A DNA stretch of 64,000 nucleotides from Tigriopus japonicus (GCA_010645155.1 CM021316.1:613113-677112); one strand, 5' to 3'. Counted from the stretch's first letter, positions 44,190 to 58,400 are shown. The notes: generated from the letters alone by a model not told the origin. Translations and numbers: made by a program.

Positions 44190-47100
44190 GACGGATGACA
44201 ATCCCTAGGCCTTGGTTCCTCTCATCATGGCGAATTGGATACTGTTGTGAGTAATGAATTGGAAGATGAGAGCTGAAAGCTACGACTGAATGGATCATCG
44301 CCACTGAATTAGACACTCTAATGTCAACACATGCGCCAACATCAACACCAGCAATGGAAATCAAGTTTATCGGTCACAAGGTCACCGCGTTTAGAGCAAC
44401 CAAGGCTGAGACCCCATTCATCTAAGTAGGAAGAGACACGACGTTCTTGATGATCACCGATGAACTATGGAATACTGTTAGGGCGCAAAGTCCGTTATCA
44501 AAGCCTTTAGAGGAAGCCGATCGGACCATATGAAGCGTTTCTATAGGAATGGAACTGAGATTAACTACTACTACTCTTTTGCCTTGGGTTTTCCTGGGGT
44601 TCTGTCACGGGAAAGAAAATCGATAACGAGAAGACCTGAAAGAGACAAAGAGAAGATGGATGAAAAAATGAAAAGCCATTTGATAGCATCTCAAAGCTGG
44701 TTACTTGAAGTGAGTTTAAGCTCGTAAAGCTGTCTTGCGTGTGGGAGGATGACACTTTAGCCAAATTCGTTAATTAAGAATGTACCTGGCAACCTTTAAA
44801 GTAATCGATCTTCGCAACGTAGCAATGGGGGACTTGTTTCATCTTTTTTTTGAACTGGAAACTTTTCAAAGATTCCAAAAGTTCTCAAGAAAAACGTTTG
44901 TTGGAATCGAATTTCATGTGAACACTCTGAAATGTTTTCCAATGAAGGCTGTAAACTCAAACGTCTAATTCAGTAAATATGAGATTTCCCGTAATCAACG
45001 ATTCCGAGATTTCAAACTTGGAAGCCTGATTGTGGCTTCTATAGAAACTTCTGATCCTTGTTGAAGGAGCGAAAAGGGCTCTCAGGATCTTTGTTTGAGT
45101 TCCAAAGGAGACTGGGCTTAAGGGCCTAACTATGAGGGCCTTCCTCCATAGGCCTAATGTGACCACGAGACCTCGGAAGGACGGTGGACGGAAGTATCGC
45201 ATGCAGATTCTCATCTGGGTCGAATAATCATGGTCATTAAGCCAATGTGGAACCACCATAACCGAGTCTTTAGTTTTCCATCAAGTTAATGTGATACTCC
45301 AACATTGACCATATGATATCAAGTTCTGAATGTGTCCGCCTTTGGGGCTAGAAATCTAATCTTGCTTGAAGGCCCCTTTTCTCTGTGGAAAAGGGGCCAC
45401 GTGATCTTTCAAGCCGTTATTGACAAGGTTTCTCAAATGGCACTGAGCTCACCTGATACCAATGGAATTGGAATGTCTCGGTTTTCAAGGGTGTCTGACA
45501 AACAGAGGAAAGGAGGTGTGTTCCCGGTCAAGATGTGGATAAGGTTTCATCTGAGCACTTCTCAGAGGGCCAATGGTTTATGGAAATCAATTCTTCATTC
45601 ACCAAACATTTCGCTACTCACTCTCACTAGCCCAAGGGAGTACGAGACGAAGCTCCGGAGGCTTACTCAAGTGTCAGCTGACTGACTGACTGCCTCTCTG
45701 AAATGAAGGAACACCGAGAACTTCCAAAGGGAAAAAGGGACGACAAGAAGAGGCAGAGCTATAGAGAAAAAGAGGAACAGGAGCGCTTTCTGCACCGTAC
45801 TACAGAGCGTACTCCTCTCTCACACTCTGTGTCCCACGCACAGTTGGACCCAAATGTTTTGAGACGGTTTTTGAATGATGCACCTTGCAAAAACTTGGCT
45901 TTTTTTGGAATAAGGGAAGGCAAATAGAGTTTATGGGCTCTCTCTGGTTCAGGATTCGGGGCCAATTGTATTAGATCGAAGAGACTTTACTTGCGTTATG
46001 AGAGAGAGTACAATCCATCCAAATCCTAAGGAATCAACATAATTGACACAAGGATGTCCTCCTCTCTTGTTTATTGGACTCGTTCTATTTTAATTTTGTT
46101 AATTGAACTCAAATCTGTTATGTTCCATGAATAACTACATCAGATAAATTTGAATTTGTAAATGTTAAAGTGAGGAGAATTGGGTTGACCATGTTATAAG
46201 TTAATAAAGATTTATTATACTCTATTTCTTCGTTCAAATCTTATTGCTATGAGGGAGGCGACTTGACATTAATTCAATAGTTCAGAACAATTGGACTTTT
46301 CAATCACTTTTTTATTAAGAATAGACCAAAAGAGCTTTCGACCGAAATTTCGGCTTTGGTTATGCTTATCAAAACCAAAAGCAGGCATGCACTTGAAAGA
46401 TTCAAGTTTGACAACAAAATCGAATTTTGTTCTGGATTGATTTTCTGAAAGCCTATGAAATTTGTTTTAGTCGTGTTGAAGCGACGAAGAAAAGGCGATT
46501 GATTCTTTTAAATCTCAACAGACTCGGGGCAACCGTGATAAGGTACTAGGTAATTATTTGAGAATCGTGTCTTAGTCTATGGAGAGATTCAGATTGGTTC
46601 AAGACGAGTTATTGTCCTCTGAAGCAAGTTCCGTGGGACTTTTCCGTTTCTAAACCAACACGAAATGTCGATCAATCCATAAACATGGAAACATGGCAAG
46701 TGGTGACTTGTCCATGAATATCTTGCGTTCGTGCTTTGTGTTTCAGACATTAGGCTCTCAAGTCTCATTACAAGGCTTTTTCTTTACAACCCAGGTATTT
46801 ATGGTGACCTTCAGCTTTTTTTCTCCAAGATGAAAGTAGGAATGCTTGTTATTGCAAAACTAAGAAAGGAACCTCTGAGGTCGCATTCCATAGTTAAAGA
46901 GCCTCTGAGCTCAAACTTTCAGGAACCGCTTTTCAACTGCAAGAAGGTCCTTTCAGCTTTAGATAAAGTTCTGTGAAAAGTTGACAACAGGGCAATTTTA
47001 GTCCTGGATGTCGACAGAAAAGATCAAGCTTGTGGATTATTTTGGGAGTCTGGTCTAATATCCGGTAGTTTTCTATTTAGATTGCTCTTTTCTCTGACAA

Positions 47101-48782
47101 AATCAATAACTGGGCAGAGGGCTTTCAAGGCCTAATGAATAGATGGAAAAGCGAAGACAACAACGATCTAAAAATGGCATAGCAAGACTGATTTTTGTGT
47201 ATAAGCGGCCATGAATCGATCTTTATCCATCAGCATGTGATAGTGGAACAAACGGAAATTGGTGTCTTAGTTTGAGCGAGACAAACATATCCTTACCCAC
47301 CCTAGTAACCTAGATACTAACCTAGCGAAAATATTTTGTTGGTATCAGGTGAAACACACATACCGATTATGGTTGTTTTTCATCATCACTCACAAAGTTT
47401 TGTTGACTAACTGAATGAAGGAAGAAGTTATTTTCAGACTAGGGCTTCCCAAAACAGGGACGCTAAAATTTTAGTGGTTCTTTGTGTCAGAATTTTCCAA
47501 TCACTAGGTCAGAAGTAACGCTTCTGTTGTGTTGCTTCTCAGTTTCAGGGTTGGCTCGGTTCCATTTATCCAAATAGGGTCAAACTAAAACTTTGCAATG
47601 AAGTTTGGGACAAGGCCAGAAATCAAATGTGAATTTCGTCCAGAAACAAAAGGATTCATGTGTCAGGCATGATTCTAATATCAAATATTCTTATATGTAA
47701 TAATTTGATTGTGAGGAGATACTTATTGTCACAATGGAATCCATTTTTTGTGAATTAATCTTGGCAGAAAAATGTATCGCATTCTATGGACATTTTAGAA
47801 TTTTTTGTTTAGTTTTCAAAGCACAATACTCATCCTTTTCTGCATTTAAAATTGCGTGTTCAAGGTAACAATTCAAAATATCTTGATATGTTAAGCTTGT
47901 CAAACAACGGGTCTAAAAAGGTTCAATGATGAGACTGTAATTTTCTACAGAATTTGTTCACCTGATAAGTGTTCACAAGGAAACTTGAAACTTGAAATAA
48001 TATGAAAGATGTTGTTCCCAAAATTCCCAAAAACTACATTTCCAAGTTCTGGGGGGGGCTCTTGTTAAATGTAAAATTGAATCAATCTTGAAACAGATCT
48101 TTGTTGACATTACCCCAGAATCAGAAATTGGTAGACCAACCCTATTTGAATGAAATAGAAGCCATCATTCCGGTCAAGAAACAACTATTTTTTTCTAAAT
48201 GTTTCATGCAAGATATTGATCTAGAGTGATGCAATAGCACCAAACGCCTTTCTTCACGTTTCAAAAGACCCGTGTTACTAAGCCAGTAGAACCTAAAATG
48301 GCATTGCAGGCTCCAAAATGGCAAGCTTGTGTCTGTCATATTCCTCACTTTAAGCAGGAGAGTTTGAGGGCAAGCCACCAAGCCTACATACCAAAAAGGC
48401 GTCTTCCTCACCACAAAAAGTACACTCATCCACCAGAGGATCCTCGGGACAGTGGTGGGAGTAAGTAAGAAGATGAAGAATCCAGTATTGGAGGGTGTCT
48501 ATTTTGAATACAGTTGTCCACAAGCACGCCCGGAGAGTACACTACAATCTTTGTTCTCCAAGATCTGCGTGGTAACTGGTGAATGAGTTCTCCAGGATCA
48601 GAGTTCACTTAACCCAAGTTGTGCCCATTCATATAAAGCTTTGGGGTTTGCAGGGAAGAAAAACTGGACGACCTTCTAATACCTGGATAGGATTGCTTGT
48701 GTAAATGCTGAGATTATTTCAAGGCATGCTCGAGTTTATCTTTGAGATTTTAGGGTTTTATTGATTGCAATCTCTTTGACAG
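44190..48782. other. 4.6-kb intergenic region, no gene recognised
   Basis: Between the tetraspan gene and the 3' end of LARGE. Frames at 45332-45685, 45703-45927 and 46731-46976 have no domain or splice context. Minus-strand 48140-48610 has a Cys-rich stretch (DECTFCGEEDAF) that could be the zinc-binding tail of a LINE relic, too short to call. Confidence 0.4.
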
Positions 48783-51700
48783 TTAAGGTATTCGGAGGTC
48801 TGTGGAGTACTTGAAATTCAAATCGTCCATGAAGTTCTTCTTGATGATCTTCAAACACCTAGAATGGAAATGAAATCATGATTATGTTAGAGATGACGTG
48901 TTCAAAAATGCCAATGGAGGGCTGAACCCTCAAAAAGTTTTCCTTTAGAACGTGATCAATCAAGTATTAGGAGTCAATTTACATCTAGTTGCTCGTGAAG
49001 TTCTCAGTGTTTATACAAGTGTTCAGCATTTTTGTTTGCCCAATATCGTCTGCATGCAATCGAATTCAATGTCTTTTCTCTATTTTTAGAACTGATATAG
49101 CAGCGTCGATTGTGTGATTCGATCGGATACATCTATACTTAAAAAACACATCTGAAGGTCTTTGAATGGAAATGTTTTCGACTTACTTTCTGAATTGATT
49201 GGAGCTTCGGAATCTGGCAATGTCCAAACTTGGCGCATGTGGCATATGTATGATGAAGACATTGGGTAGCACAATAAAACGGAAGTTTTGAGCGTGAAGT
49301 TCCACAATATGAGACACTTTGTTCCAACCAAACCCAACAAAGCGTTGGTCGTAACGCGTCACATTCTTTGGCACGACAATATAAGGCTCAAAATGAGGCT
49401 CCCAGTCAACCTACATAGATAAAGATACACAAAAGTACAAAAATGAGGTTTAGAAACCCGAGGTTTTCAAAACTTGCTCCTAATGGTGGAATAGAACATT
49501 TTTGATGGAAGGTTTAAATTTATTATCACATTTTGAACTTTAGTTAGAGTTACTTTTACATGCTCTACCACTTAATCTATCCAATCCGTTGGCCTCCAGT
49601 ATTATCTAATCGTAGAAATAGTTCACCATATGCAAACTTGCATATTTCATTCATATATCCAAAAGTAAAATAATCCAAATAAAATTTCCAATTGCTTGTA
49701 AATATATGTGATCTTGAAGCTATCCGACCACATTTTTATCCTAGACAAAGGGGACATGGTTGTGACACAATGAACCGTGAGCAAAACGTCAGCTTGTTCC
49801 CCCAATCAACGCCTCTTGTGGTCAGATTGAAACATAGTTGCCAAATAGTGATTTTTAGTCTGTGGCAAACATTAAACATGTTTTTGACAGTGTTATGTCT
49901 TCAAAAGGTGCAATTTTGATAACCTAGTGCCACTACAAAGAAATTTAAACATCCAGGAAATAACCTCAAATTTTGCCACAGAGTGGCATCAATACCGAAT
50001 CACTAGATGGCAACTATGTCTCAATTTGACCACAAGAGGCACTGATTTGGGGAAACAAATATATTTGTTTGAGGGTAAAATCCATTTATTGACAGTACGT
50101 ACATGCCACAAATCTACATAACCTAGACTGTAATTTTGGTGTCGTTTTCAAGAGATTTGACCTGAACAATTTTCTGTGTTTACTAGAGTTGAAGATGCGA
50201 CTTTAAAATCTATCTTCAATTTTTAGGGAAATGCTGCTTTGAACTGCTTATCAAAGTATCCAAACCAAAACCCATTGCAAAAAAAAAATCGCCTTTTTGA
50301 CATTTCTAGATGAAAGACTAGTTTATTAAATTGAACTTTTTTTCATCCATTCTTCAAAAAATCTTTCCCCGTCCTCTACAGATTAGAAATCCGCAGCAAA
50401 ATAAAAGTTCTGTCCCTAAGGCTCACTTTTAGTATGTTAAGATGTCCAAAGGATTCAAAATACCTGAAATGGCTTGGTAGCCGTTCTCCATTTGCCAAAG
50501 TTGGTGGCTTTGTGACCTTGAGTCCACACATGATACCTGAAAGTCAACAACGTGCCCAAATCTAACAGGTCCAAGACCTCAGCCTTGGTCTTGGGGAATT
50601 GGTCCAATCGGTATCGAAGGGTTTCAAAGGCCGGAACCACCAGAGCTCTGGGCTTGAGATCACTTTGGGCTTCCAAAAAATATTTCTGTGTGCTGACTAG
50701 AAGTGTTTCGTACACATTAGAGCCCGGGAGAAAATCAATATCACTTAAAAACACGAAAGGCGTATTGGCATTGTCTAAAGCCACATTCCGCAGAAAATTG
50801 ACGGGATACAAGTTCTGAAACAGAAATATACATGGTAGACGTTAGTCAAATTTTATTCAAGAACCCTTTGAAAAGTGAACTCGGATCCATGGAATGAAAA
50901 TTACTATTCAGTCTCATTTCAACAATCATTCGGTCCTTTGCTTTAGAGAATTCGTAGTTAAGTTGTCAATCAAATGTCTCAGACAAAAGTTATGCTCTCT
51001 CAAACGACAATGGCCTTCTCTAATAAAACATTTCCAACAGAAGAACGAGCGCATTCATTTCATGCTCTCTTCAGTACGCACCTTGGGCATTCAAATGAGT
51101 TGAAAATTAAAAATAAATACGATTTACCCAACAAAAAAAGGTTTACCAAAATTCAGAATTCTCATGACCAATCCCGTTTTTTCCAGAAATTCAACAATCA
51201 TTTACCCCTTCTTTGAAGACAACATGATATCCGACATTGGTGCGAGATCTCAGGGTTTCGGAATTATGGACAAAATCGGCTAGTTGATGAGATTCGGCAT
51301 CCGAAAGGTACAAACTTAGGCTGATTGGACCTGACCACTGCTGACAAAGGCTTTGAACGATATGGAGTCTGTCCATGGATAATTGCGCCACCAAAGTCAC
51401 ATCATTGGCTTTTGGGATGGGCATCTTATAGTCCAGATAATAAATGTGTGTTCTGTAAGAAAATGTTTGCACAACTTTAGTGAAAACGTTGTTTTATAAA
51501 TTTATCGTCGCCTGCATTTTTTTTTTGGTCTGTCGTTTATAATTACATGAAATAATTACAATTTATTATTATTGTTAATAATAATTAATCTAATATTTAA
51601 AAATAATTTTAGATTTATTTATTTAAATTTGAAAATAATTAAAATAAATAATTACATTAAATTCAAATGGTCCTGCTAATTTCGTGATAGCGTAGTATTA

Positions 51701-54167
51701 ACGGTATATTTGGTAGAAATCGTCTATCCATCAATTTTAGTGTTGATTTGTTATGGAAAAGCCAGATTTGAGGTTGAGAAGCGATGTTGTAGTTTTAACG
51801 GAATTCATAGGCATTTCAAAACTTTAACATGCAGCTTACAGTAAACCATGTTTTAAAACCTTTTGTTTGCAATTTCTTTGACTCCATATAAAGGTAAACC
51901 AAAGATTGGCGAAATCTATTTGGCTCTAAAAGCTTCGACATTCTGAAAGTTTTTGGCGTGTAATAATTAAAAAAAAGTATCATTTTGCCGCTCTATCTCA
52001 AAATTGCTCCAAATTGCATTGGATTTCTCCAACAAAAAAACTTTCTTTCATTTATATTTCTGTATTTATCAGTTCTTTTAAATCAGCCAGCTACAATGGT
52101 GTTGGAGTGGCTCATAACATTAAACTGTAAAAATAAATTATTTAAAACGATCTTTTCACATTTACTGCAAGATCAGACAAATTTGTAAGTATCAATTCCT
52201 TAACTTACTGGTAGATCAAATATGGTGAAATGTTAAATATAACCAAGATATCCATGATTTATGTATTACAGAGAATTCCACTCTTTGTAAAGCTGACAAA
52301 AATCCAACAACCAATCGCCAAAAACCACTTGTTCCTCACCTGTAATTAATGGTGCTCGCCTTGGTCATCTCATAGCAAACCGGATCATCGGCCAACGAGT
52401 CCAAAAGTAGTGATTGTCGAATATCTTTCTCGAGTTTTAATTCTGGAGCCGATCTTTGATGACATCCGTACAATTCTCGGCGAAGTAAACCTCCATCATA
52501 TTGTTGAAACGTCAGGAATTGATTTCTGAAGTATTCAGCATTTATATGCTGAACACTCAATTTCTTGGGTGAGTTGAAGTGGATCAGACTGAGATCTTTG
52601 ATCTGATCAGGATCCGAGTAGCAAAGCTCAGAGAGCGAATTATCCGAGAACTGAAGGTTCCATTGACAAGGCAATCGAAAAACGAGATCAGGCTGCTCTT
52701 TGATGACCGCATTGAAGATATCTTGGTCAGCCAAAGTCGTCACATAGTACGTGGTCAGGTCTTTCTCGGCAATTAAACGCCAAACTTGGGACCAATTCAT
52801 TGTTCTATAGAAGAAAAAAGAATGTTCATTAGCAATGAAAAGGTAACTACAAAATAAACAGTGAGCAACATGAACAAAGTTGTCGTTAATTATGAAGAAC
52901 AAATATCGATATTTTTGTAGCTTACAGGACACTAATGACATATTATTGTATATATTTGTCCATCGCAGAATATGAAGACCCTAATGTTCTTTTCTGAAGG
53001 AAAATATCATTAACACTTGAAAGGTATTAGCATTCATGTCATCTTGTATAATTTATTTTTACAAAATTTATTAATTCTATTTCCACAAAATGTAATACTT
53101 TTTCGCCATTTTTAAGCCTCAAATAAATATTTTGACCTGCACCAGATATAAGGTCTAAAAAGACGAGAAAGTTTCGACTTTTTGTGCCTAAAAAGCTCAA
53201 TTATTTCTAAGTATTCCATACAGAAAAATAGATCAAGTATTAAAGAAAACTTTCAATTATCTTACCGAAGCCGGTTCAAGTGCATGAGGATCACTCCCGA
53301 GTTAAATCCTCGACCTAAAGCTGGCCAAGGTTGATGAGTTCGCCAAAGTTTGCCCGGAATGTACCAATCACTCTGATTTTCCACCATTCCAAGGACATTA
53401 TCCGCCCCAAAATCTCGAAAGAACTTCCACAAAGCCGAGATATCCGTGTTCAAAATCACATCCGTGTCCAAAACAATGACTTTGGACATGGTTTTGGGTA
53501 GAATCTTTGGTAAAGTGAGCTTGAGAAGACCATAAATCCCGGAATAATGCTTATTCGGGATCCAGGAGACATCTTCCTCCACATTTTTGGATAAATACGT
53601 GGATATTTGGACTGAATAAAGGGGAAAGTAGTTGAAGAATAAAATTATTACTGTATTGAGCATACCTTGCTTCAATTCCCAAGATTGAAAAAGCACCTCC
53701 AAAATGGATTGAGTGTGGTTATCGGTAATAAAGTGGAAATGAATCGGATGTTTCCGGAAAAACAAGATACTTTTGATCAAGGTCACCACAGATCTTGTAG
53801 TATTATGACCAGAACAAACGATGGCAATATGAAGAGTCTCACATTTGGGTAATCCATGCTTCTAAAATAACAAGGCTCTCACATAATAACTCAATTAATC
53901 TAAGCCTTCTCCCATACAATATTACTTTATCGGAGCAAGGACGTGGATTTGGCACGGATTTCGTGGTTGATGGATCGTAATCTTGTTCTTCATCGTGCTC
54001 AATCCTGTCTTCATCTTCAATAGGGTTCTTCACCGTCAAATAAGACATCAATTGATGTTGAGACAAGGATAATTGATGTCTCAAAATTTGATTCTGTTCC
54101 TCAATATCCCTCACTCTGTCGGCCAATCGATGTTCTCTGACATTCAAGCCCAAAATATTGTCTTCTT
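48783..54167 (-). CDS. LARGE1: LARGE xylosyl- and glucuronyltransferase (N-terminus incomplete)
   Basis: Eight exons on the minus strand: 53926-54167, 53666-53861, 53266-53611, 52340-52804, 51206-51452, 50464-50814, 49187-49410 and 48783-48858. All splice phases close, giving about 715 aa; the human protein has 756. The N-terminal part is a coiled-coil stem ([20 protein letters not shown]). The first, GT8-like domain has [20 protein letters not shown], the DxD site VIVLDTDV, and [13 protein letters not shown] with [10 protein letters not shown]. The second, GT49-like domain has [25 protein letters not shown] (second DxD), [10 protein letters not shown] and [12 protein letters not shown], ending [13 protein letters not shown] and [14 protein letters not shown] is a Golgi enzyme that extends matriglycan, a repeating xylose-glucuronate polymer on alpha-dystroglycan. 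The signal anchor is missing here; a candidate lies upstream. It is divergent from sideroflexin. The LARGE versus LARGE2 paralogue distinction does not apply outside vertebrates. Confidence 0.95.
49782..50060 (+). mobile_element. MITE family G1 copy in a LARGE intron
   Basis: GCAAAACGTCAGCTTGTTCC and TTGTGGTCAGATTGAAAC at the left, TCAATTTGACCACAAGAGGC at the right. Lies between LARGE exons at 49410 and 50464. Confidence 0.75.
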
Positions 54168-54572
54168 CTGAAATCAATGGTCTTCTTCAATAGATGATGA
54201 ATTATGAAGCTTATGAATGACCTTATTGACTTCTTTTTCATGCAAAATATTAGTGATGGCCCGAAAATCCTTTTGGTCCAGATCTTGGCCGAAACTGTCG
54301 CTAAATTGCGTTTTCGGTTATTATGCTTACCGAAACCGAAAGCAGACATGCTTAATAAAAAATGGAGTTTGACAATCAAAGATTTTTCATCTAAAACCTC
54401 AGAATCTAAATCTTTCCGACTTTTAGAAATATGCAAACGATGTAAATTTCAAGGTAAATTATGCACGTTTACAATGTTGTTAAGGTCAGCTGTTTTCGAT
54501 CTCGGTTCAAGAGCCATTTCCGTCCATACTTCATCAATTTAACATTGAAAAGTTATGTTATTCTTAAACTAC

Positions 54573-54720
54573 CCAAGTGTGTCTTGTTGATGTTTTGGAG
54601 GTTCCAAATCGTGCCCAGGATGATCATGACCAATAAAAAATGCCATTTCCACCTCCATCCCACACCCAAAATTGAGTTGGCATTTCGGCAACAATTCAAA
54701 CCACCCAGTTTAGCAATTTT
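54573..54720 (-). other. Candidate N-terminal signal-anchor exon of LARGE
   Basis: On the minus strand the frame reads RWKWHFLLVMIILGTIWNLQ then NINKTHL and ends TTGG|GTAGTT, a phase-1 donor that fits the phase-1 start of the stem exon at 54167. A basic-aromatic flank plus hydrophobic core is what a type II anchor needs. The only in-frame ATG is inside the hydrophobic stretch, so an upstream starting exon may be missing. Confidence 0.4.
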
Positions 54721-55479
54721 GACTGGAACGAGTTATCATTTTTTGTTCCACTTTTGGTGAGTTTATTTCCTAAGTTGAGGAACAGCATTCAAGACCGGTG
54801 GCGATCCTAGCGGATTTTTGCTTGAACTACCCATCAACAACAAACCTCCATCCATTATTGAAACAAGGTATTAAAACAGTCTTTTTTGCTTTTTTTTAAT
54901 GTTAAAATGTTTTGATCTTGAAGCAGAGACATTTTATGTCAATTGTGACTATGCTAGAGAGGTTTTACATTGTTGTTTGTACATGTAAATCATTAGTTGC
55001 GTCTGGAAACTAGAATTTCAGGTTATCACAAAACAGGTTTTGGTTGATTGGTTCCAATACCATTTTGAGGTCGAAAAGTTCAGTTTTAGCGTAAGTTATT
55101 CCAATACTCAAAGGTTTTAGTTTGTCAAGGTTGAAATTGCATCATCAGTGAGTGACCCTCACTCAAAAAGAAAGCACTCAAGACTCATTTTCTTGTGGAC
55201 ATGCTTCTCATTTCTTGGCTTTACTTGTCTCTTTAAAATCGCCATTCGATTCACATCCAGAAAAAGAAGTCTTTTAGTAAAACATCCCATGATGTTGCTG
55301 ATGATGCTAGGTTGTATTTCCATAATGCGTCATCATCACCCGCTACTCTGCACAAGTGTTACTTCGTTTTGAGGGCAAAGAGCGATTGTATCTGAATTTT
55401 GCTGACTCGAAGCGGTTTGTATCTACTTGTTTCCCCTCCAGAATTGTTTTGTGGTACGGTTAGGATTGAGTGAATCAAC
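54721..55479. promoter_or_regulatory. Divergent intergenic region between LARGE and sideroflexin
   Basis: Less than 1 kb separates the two divergent genes, so their promoters lie here. I see no clear TATA box close to the sideroflexin ATG. The plus-strand frame at 55148-55372 has no recognisable features. Confidence 0.35.
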
Positions 55480-58400
55480 ATGTCCCGCATGAATTTGGAT
55501 GAACCCCGATGGGATCAATCGACTTATTCTGGGCGAGCCCGCCATTTCTTCACGGTCACCAATCCCATGAACCTCTTTTGTACCACGGCTCAATTGGAAT
55601 GGTCCAAGGAAGTGGTCAATAAATACAGGTAAGAACCAGACACATTATCTTAGGGTGGTAAAAGTTGAAATATAGAATCTTATTTTTGACACTGTCAAAA
55701 AAGTGATCTTGGATACAATTGATTGGAGTGATGTCAACTTCTTAAAAAAATGAGGTGAAGTACAAGTATTTGCTTAAAGATGTAAAAAAATATTTTCTTT
55801 CTCAAAAATGTAATAAATTAATTATTTTCTCTAACAATTAGTCTCTTCAAAAAATTACTATTCTTTCCAAAAATTTAAGGAATTACAATTATTTTCTCAA
55901 AAAGATGCAATGAATTCCAAATATTTTCTCAAAAATGGAATTAATTCGATTTTTTAAGATAATAATATGAATAACATTATTTTGAGAAAGATTAAAATAC
56001 ATTTTCCGCTAAATCGCAAAAAAACATTTCCTTGTTCAAAACAGAACTTAGTATTGACCAACTGGTCATTTACAATGACTGAAAGGTTCTAGCAATAATG
56101 AAAAGGGTTCAGCTAAAACCAAAAACTTTTGAACAAGCTTTGCCATTGAAGATTTTTCTATGCCACGAATCACTTTTCTAGAATCATCCATTCTCGAAAA
56201 GCAAACCTGTCCCAACTTCACCTCTCTCCAAATAATTGGACAAGTTTCAATCATATTTATGTTTCAGATCGGGGGAAAAATTGGACTTGTCAGATGACGA
56301 GATCTGGAAAGCTAAGCACATGTACGATTCTGCATATCATCCGGATACTGGCGAAAAGATGCTGATCATCGGCCGGATGTCCGCTCAAGTTCCCATGAAT
56401 ATGACCATCACCGGATGTATGATGACCTTTTATCAAACCACGCCTCAAGTAAGCACGACTATTTCATTTATATTTCATTTCCTACTTTTATTAACAGCTT
56501 TTTTATGTTGAAAGTTATCTTTTTCTTGTCTTAACAAAAACAAAAACTTTTGTTCGTTGTTGTCTAGTTCAGGCTCATTTCGGAATCAGACATTGAGCCT
56601 TGCTCAAAGTCTAGATAGACAAGTTAGCTGACGAAAAATAGTTTCAAAGGGACGATGATTTGAGACTTAAATTGTAAATTTACAATTGTTGATAAAACCT
56701 TTGGTTTGTTTTTCTGTCATTAGAACATTTAGAAACTTCTGAAAAACTCTGGTTAGTTTTCTAGGTTTAACCCTCTGACTAGCGCCACTTTTGGTCATTT
56801 CTAGAACCAATCTTTGTCAAGATCCATTACAATAAGGAAAAAGTAGAAACAGTTCTGAGAAAAAAATTCCTCACATTCTTTAACCACCTTGATTTTTTTT
56901 TCAACCCAAAGATATCTAAATAACTCCAGTAAAAAATCCTCTTTCATTCCTTTGATCAGGTAGTCTTTTGGCAATGGATGAATCAGTCCTTCAACGCTCT
57001 GGTCAATTATACAAATCGGGCGGGCGACTCGCCTATTTCCCAAAACACCCTGGTGACCTCATATTTGGCGGCAACGGGCGGAGCTTTGGGCACGGCCTTG
57101 TCCTTGAATGCCATGGTCAAGTCTTTGCCGCCTTTGGTCGGAAGACTCGTGCCATTTGTGGCCGTTTCAGCCGCCAATGCCATCAACATTCCTATGATGA
57201 GACGAAGTGAACTGGAGCACGGTGAGTGGGGTTAGTTTGATATGGTGTTTTCAAAATTTGGAACTTGAGTTGGCTCTTGATTTGCTTAAAAGTTCAAGGG
57301 TAAATATAGGTCGGTTGTTGAGGTACTTTCTACTTTGGAAGTATAGTAGAAGCATAGCCAGAAAAACAAAAGAAGCATATGAGACGGAGTAAAGAAGCTC
57401 TTCTTTAAGAAGGAGTAGAAATAACCATCCTCGATCAAGTTTCGCTACATAAGCTGCGATTAAGAAACGCAGCTCATGTAGGGAAACTTGATTGAGCATG
57501 GTTATTTCTACTCCGTCTCATATGCTTCTTTTGTTTTTCTGGCTATGCTTCCACTATACTACCAAAGTACCTCAACAACCGCCGACCTAATATCATCTAC
57601 AATCAATTACCAAATTGCTTTTTTTCAACTGAGGATTAAAAATGAAAAGAAGGGGCTTCGTGATACCTGAAGTTTTGCTGTTCATAAAAACCAAGAGTGC
57701 TAAGATTTTGCTTATATTTCTAAATTCAAACATAAGCTTTCATTTGTTTACTCATTCAAAAAAAAAAAAAAAGAGATCTACTTTTGTGATCTATTCATTG
57801 ATGATTGATAACATTTTTGCTTACTATTTTTCCCTTAACTACTATCAAGAACAATGAAAATGGGGAACCAAAGCGCTAACCTCGCATTGTCATTTTGAAT
57901 TCCTGAAATCGTATGTTCTTTCCATTTGTCTCCTGTGAATCTAGCCGCCACTTGTGAACTAGTAAATAAACAAACAATACATGTCACATTGCATTTGGTG
58001 AATGTAACATGTTCACCAACCCCTTGCATGACTCAAAACAGCTTACAAAATGTTGGTGGATGAGAACAGTATTTCTTGTTTTGATTTTAACAGGTTGACC
58101 ACATAAGATTGCGTTGCAACGTGTTTTGCACTTTTCAGGTGTGCCATGTTTCACTCCCAATGGTGAAAAAGTGGGCCTCTCTCCCAATGCAGCCCGTGAA
58201 GGCATCACCAAAGTGGTTTTAAGCCGTGTTTGCATGGCAGCTCCAGGAATGGTGAGACCTCCATCAAGTTTCTAATCCACGTTTGAACCTCTTCACTCTC
58301 TCATTTCCTTTCCTAGGTCATCATCCCATTGATCATGAATAATCTGGACAAGAGGGGTATTTTGACCCGTTATCCCCGGATCAATGCACCTTTACAAATT

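Noticed and set aside
44110..44364. Minus-strand frame overlapping the tetraspan start
   Set aside because: Shadow of the first tetraspan exon in another frame.
45332..45927. Plus-strand frames of 117 and 74 codons in the 44-49 kb intergenic region
   Set aside because: No domain, signal, splice chain or poly(A) context.
48142..48608. Cys-rich minus-strand frame with DECTFCGEEDAF
   Set aside because: Looks like the zinc-binding tail of a LINE or a finger fragment, but it is too short and frame-broken to assign.
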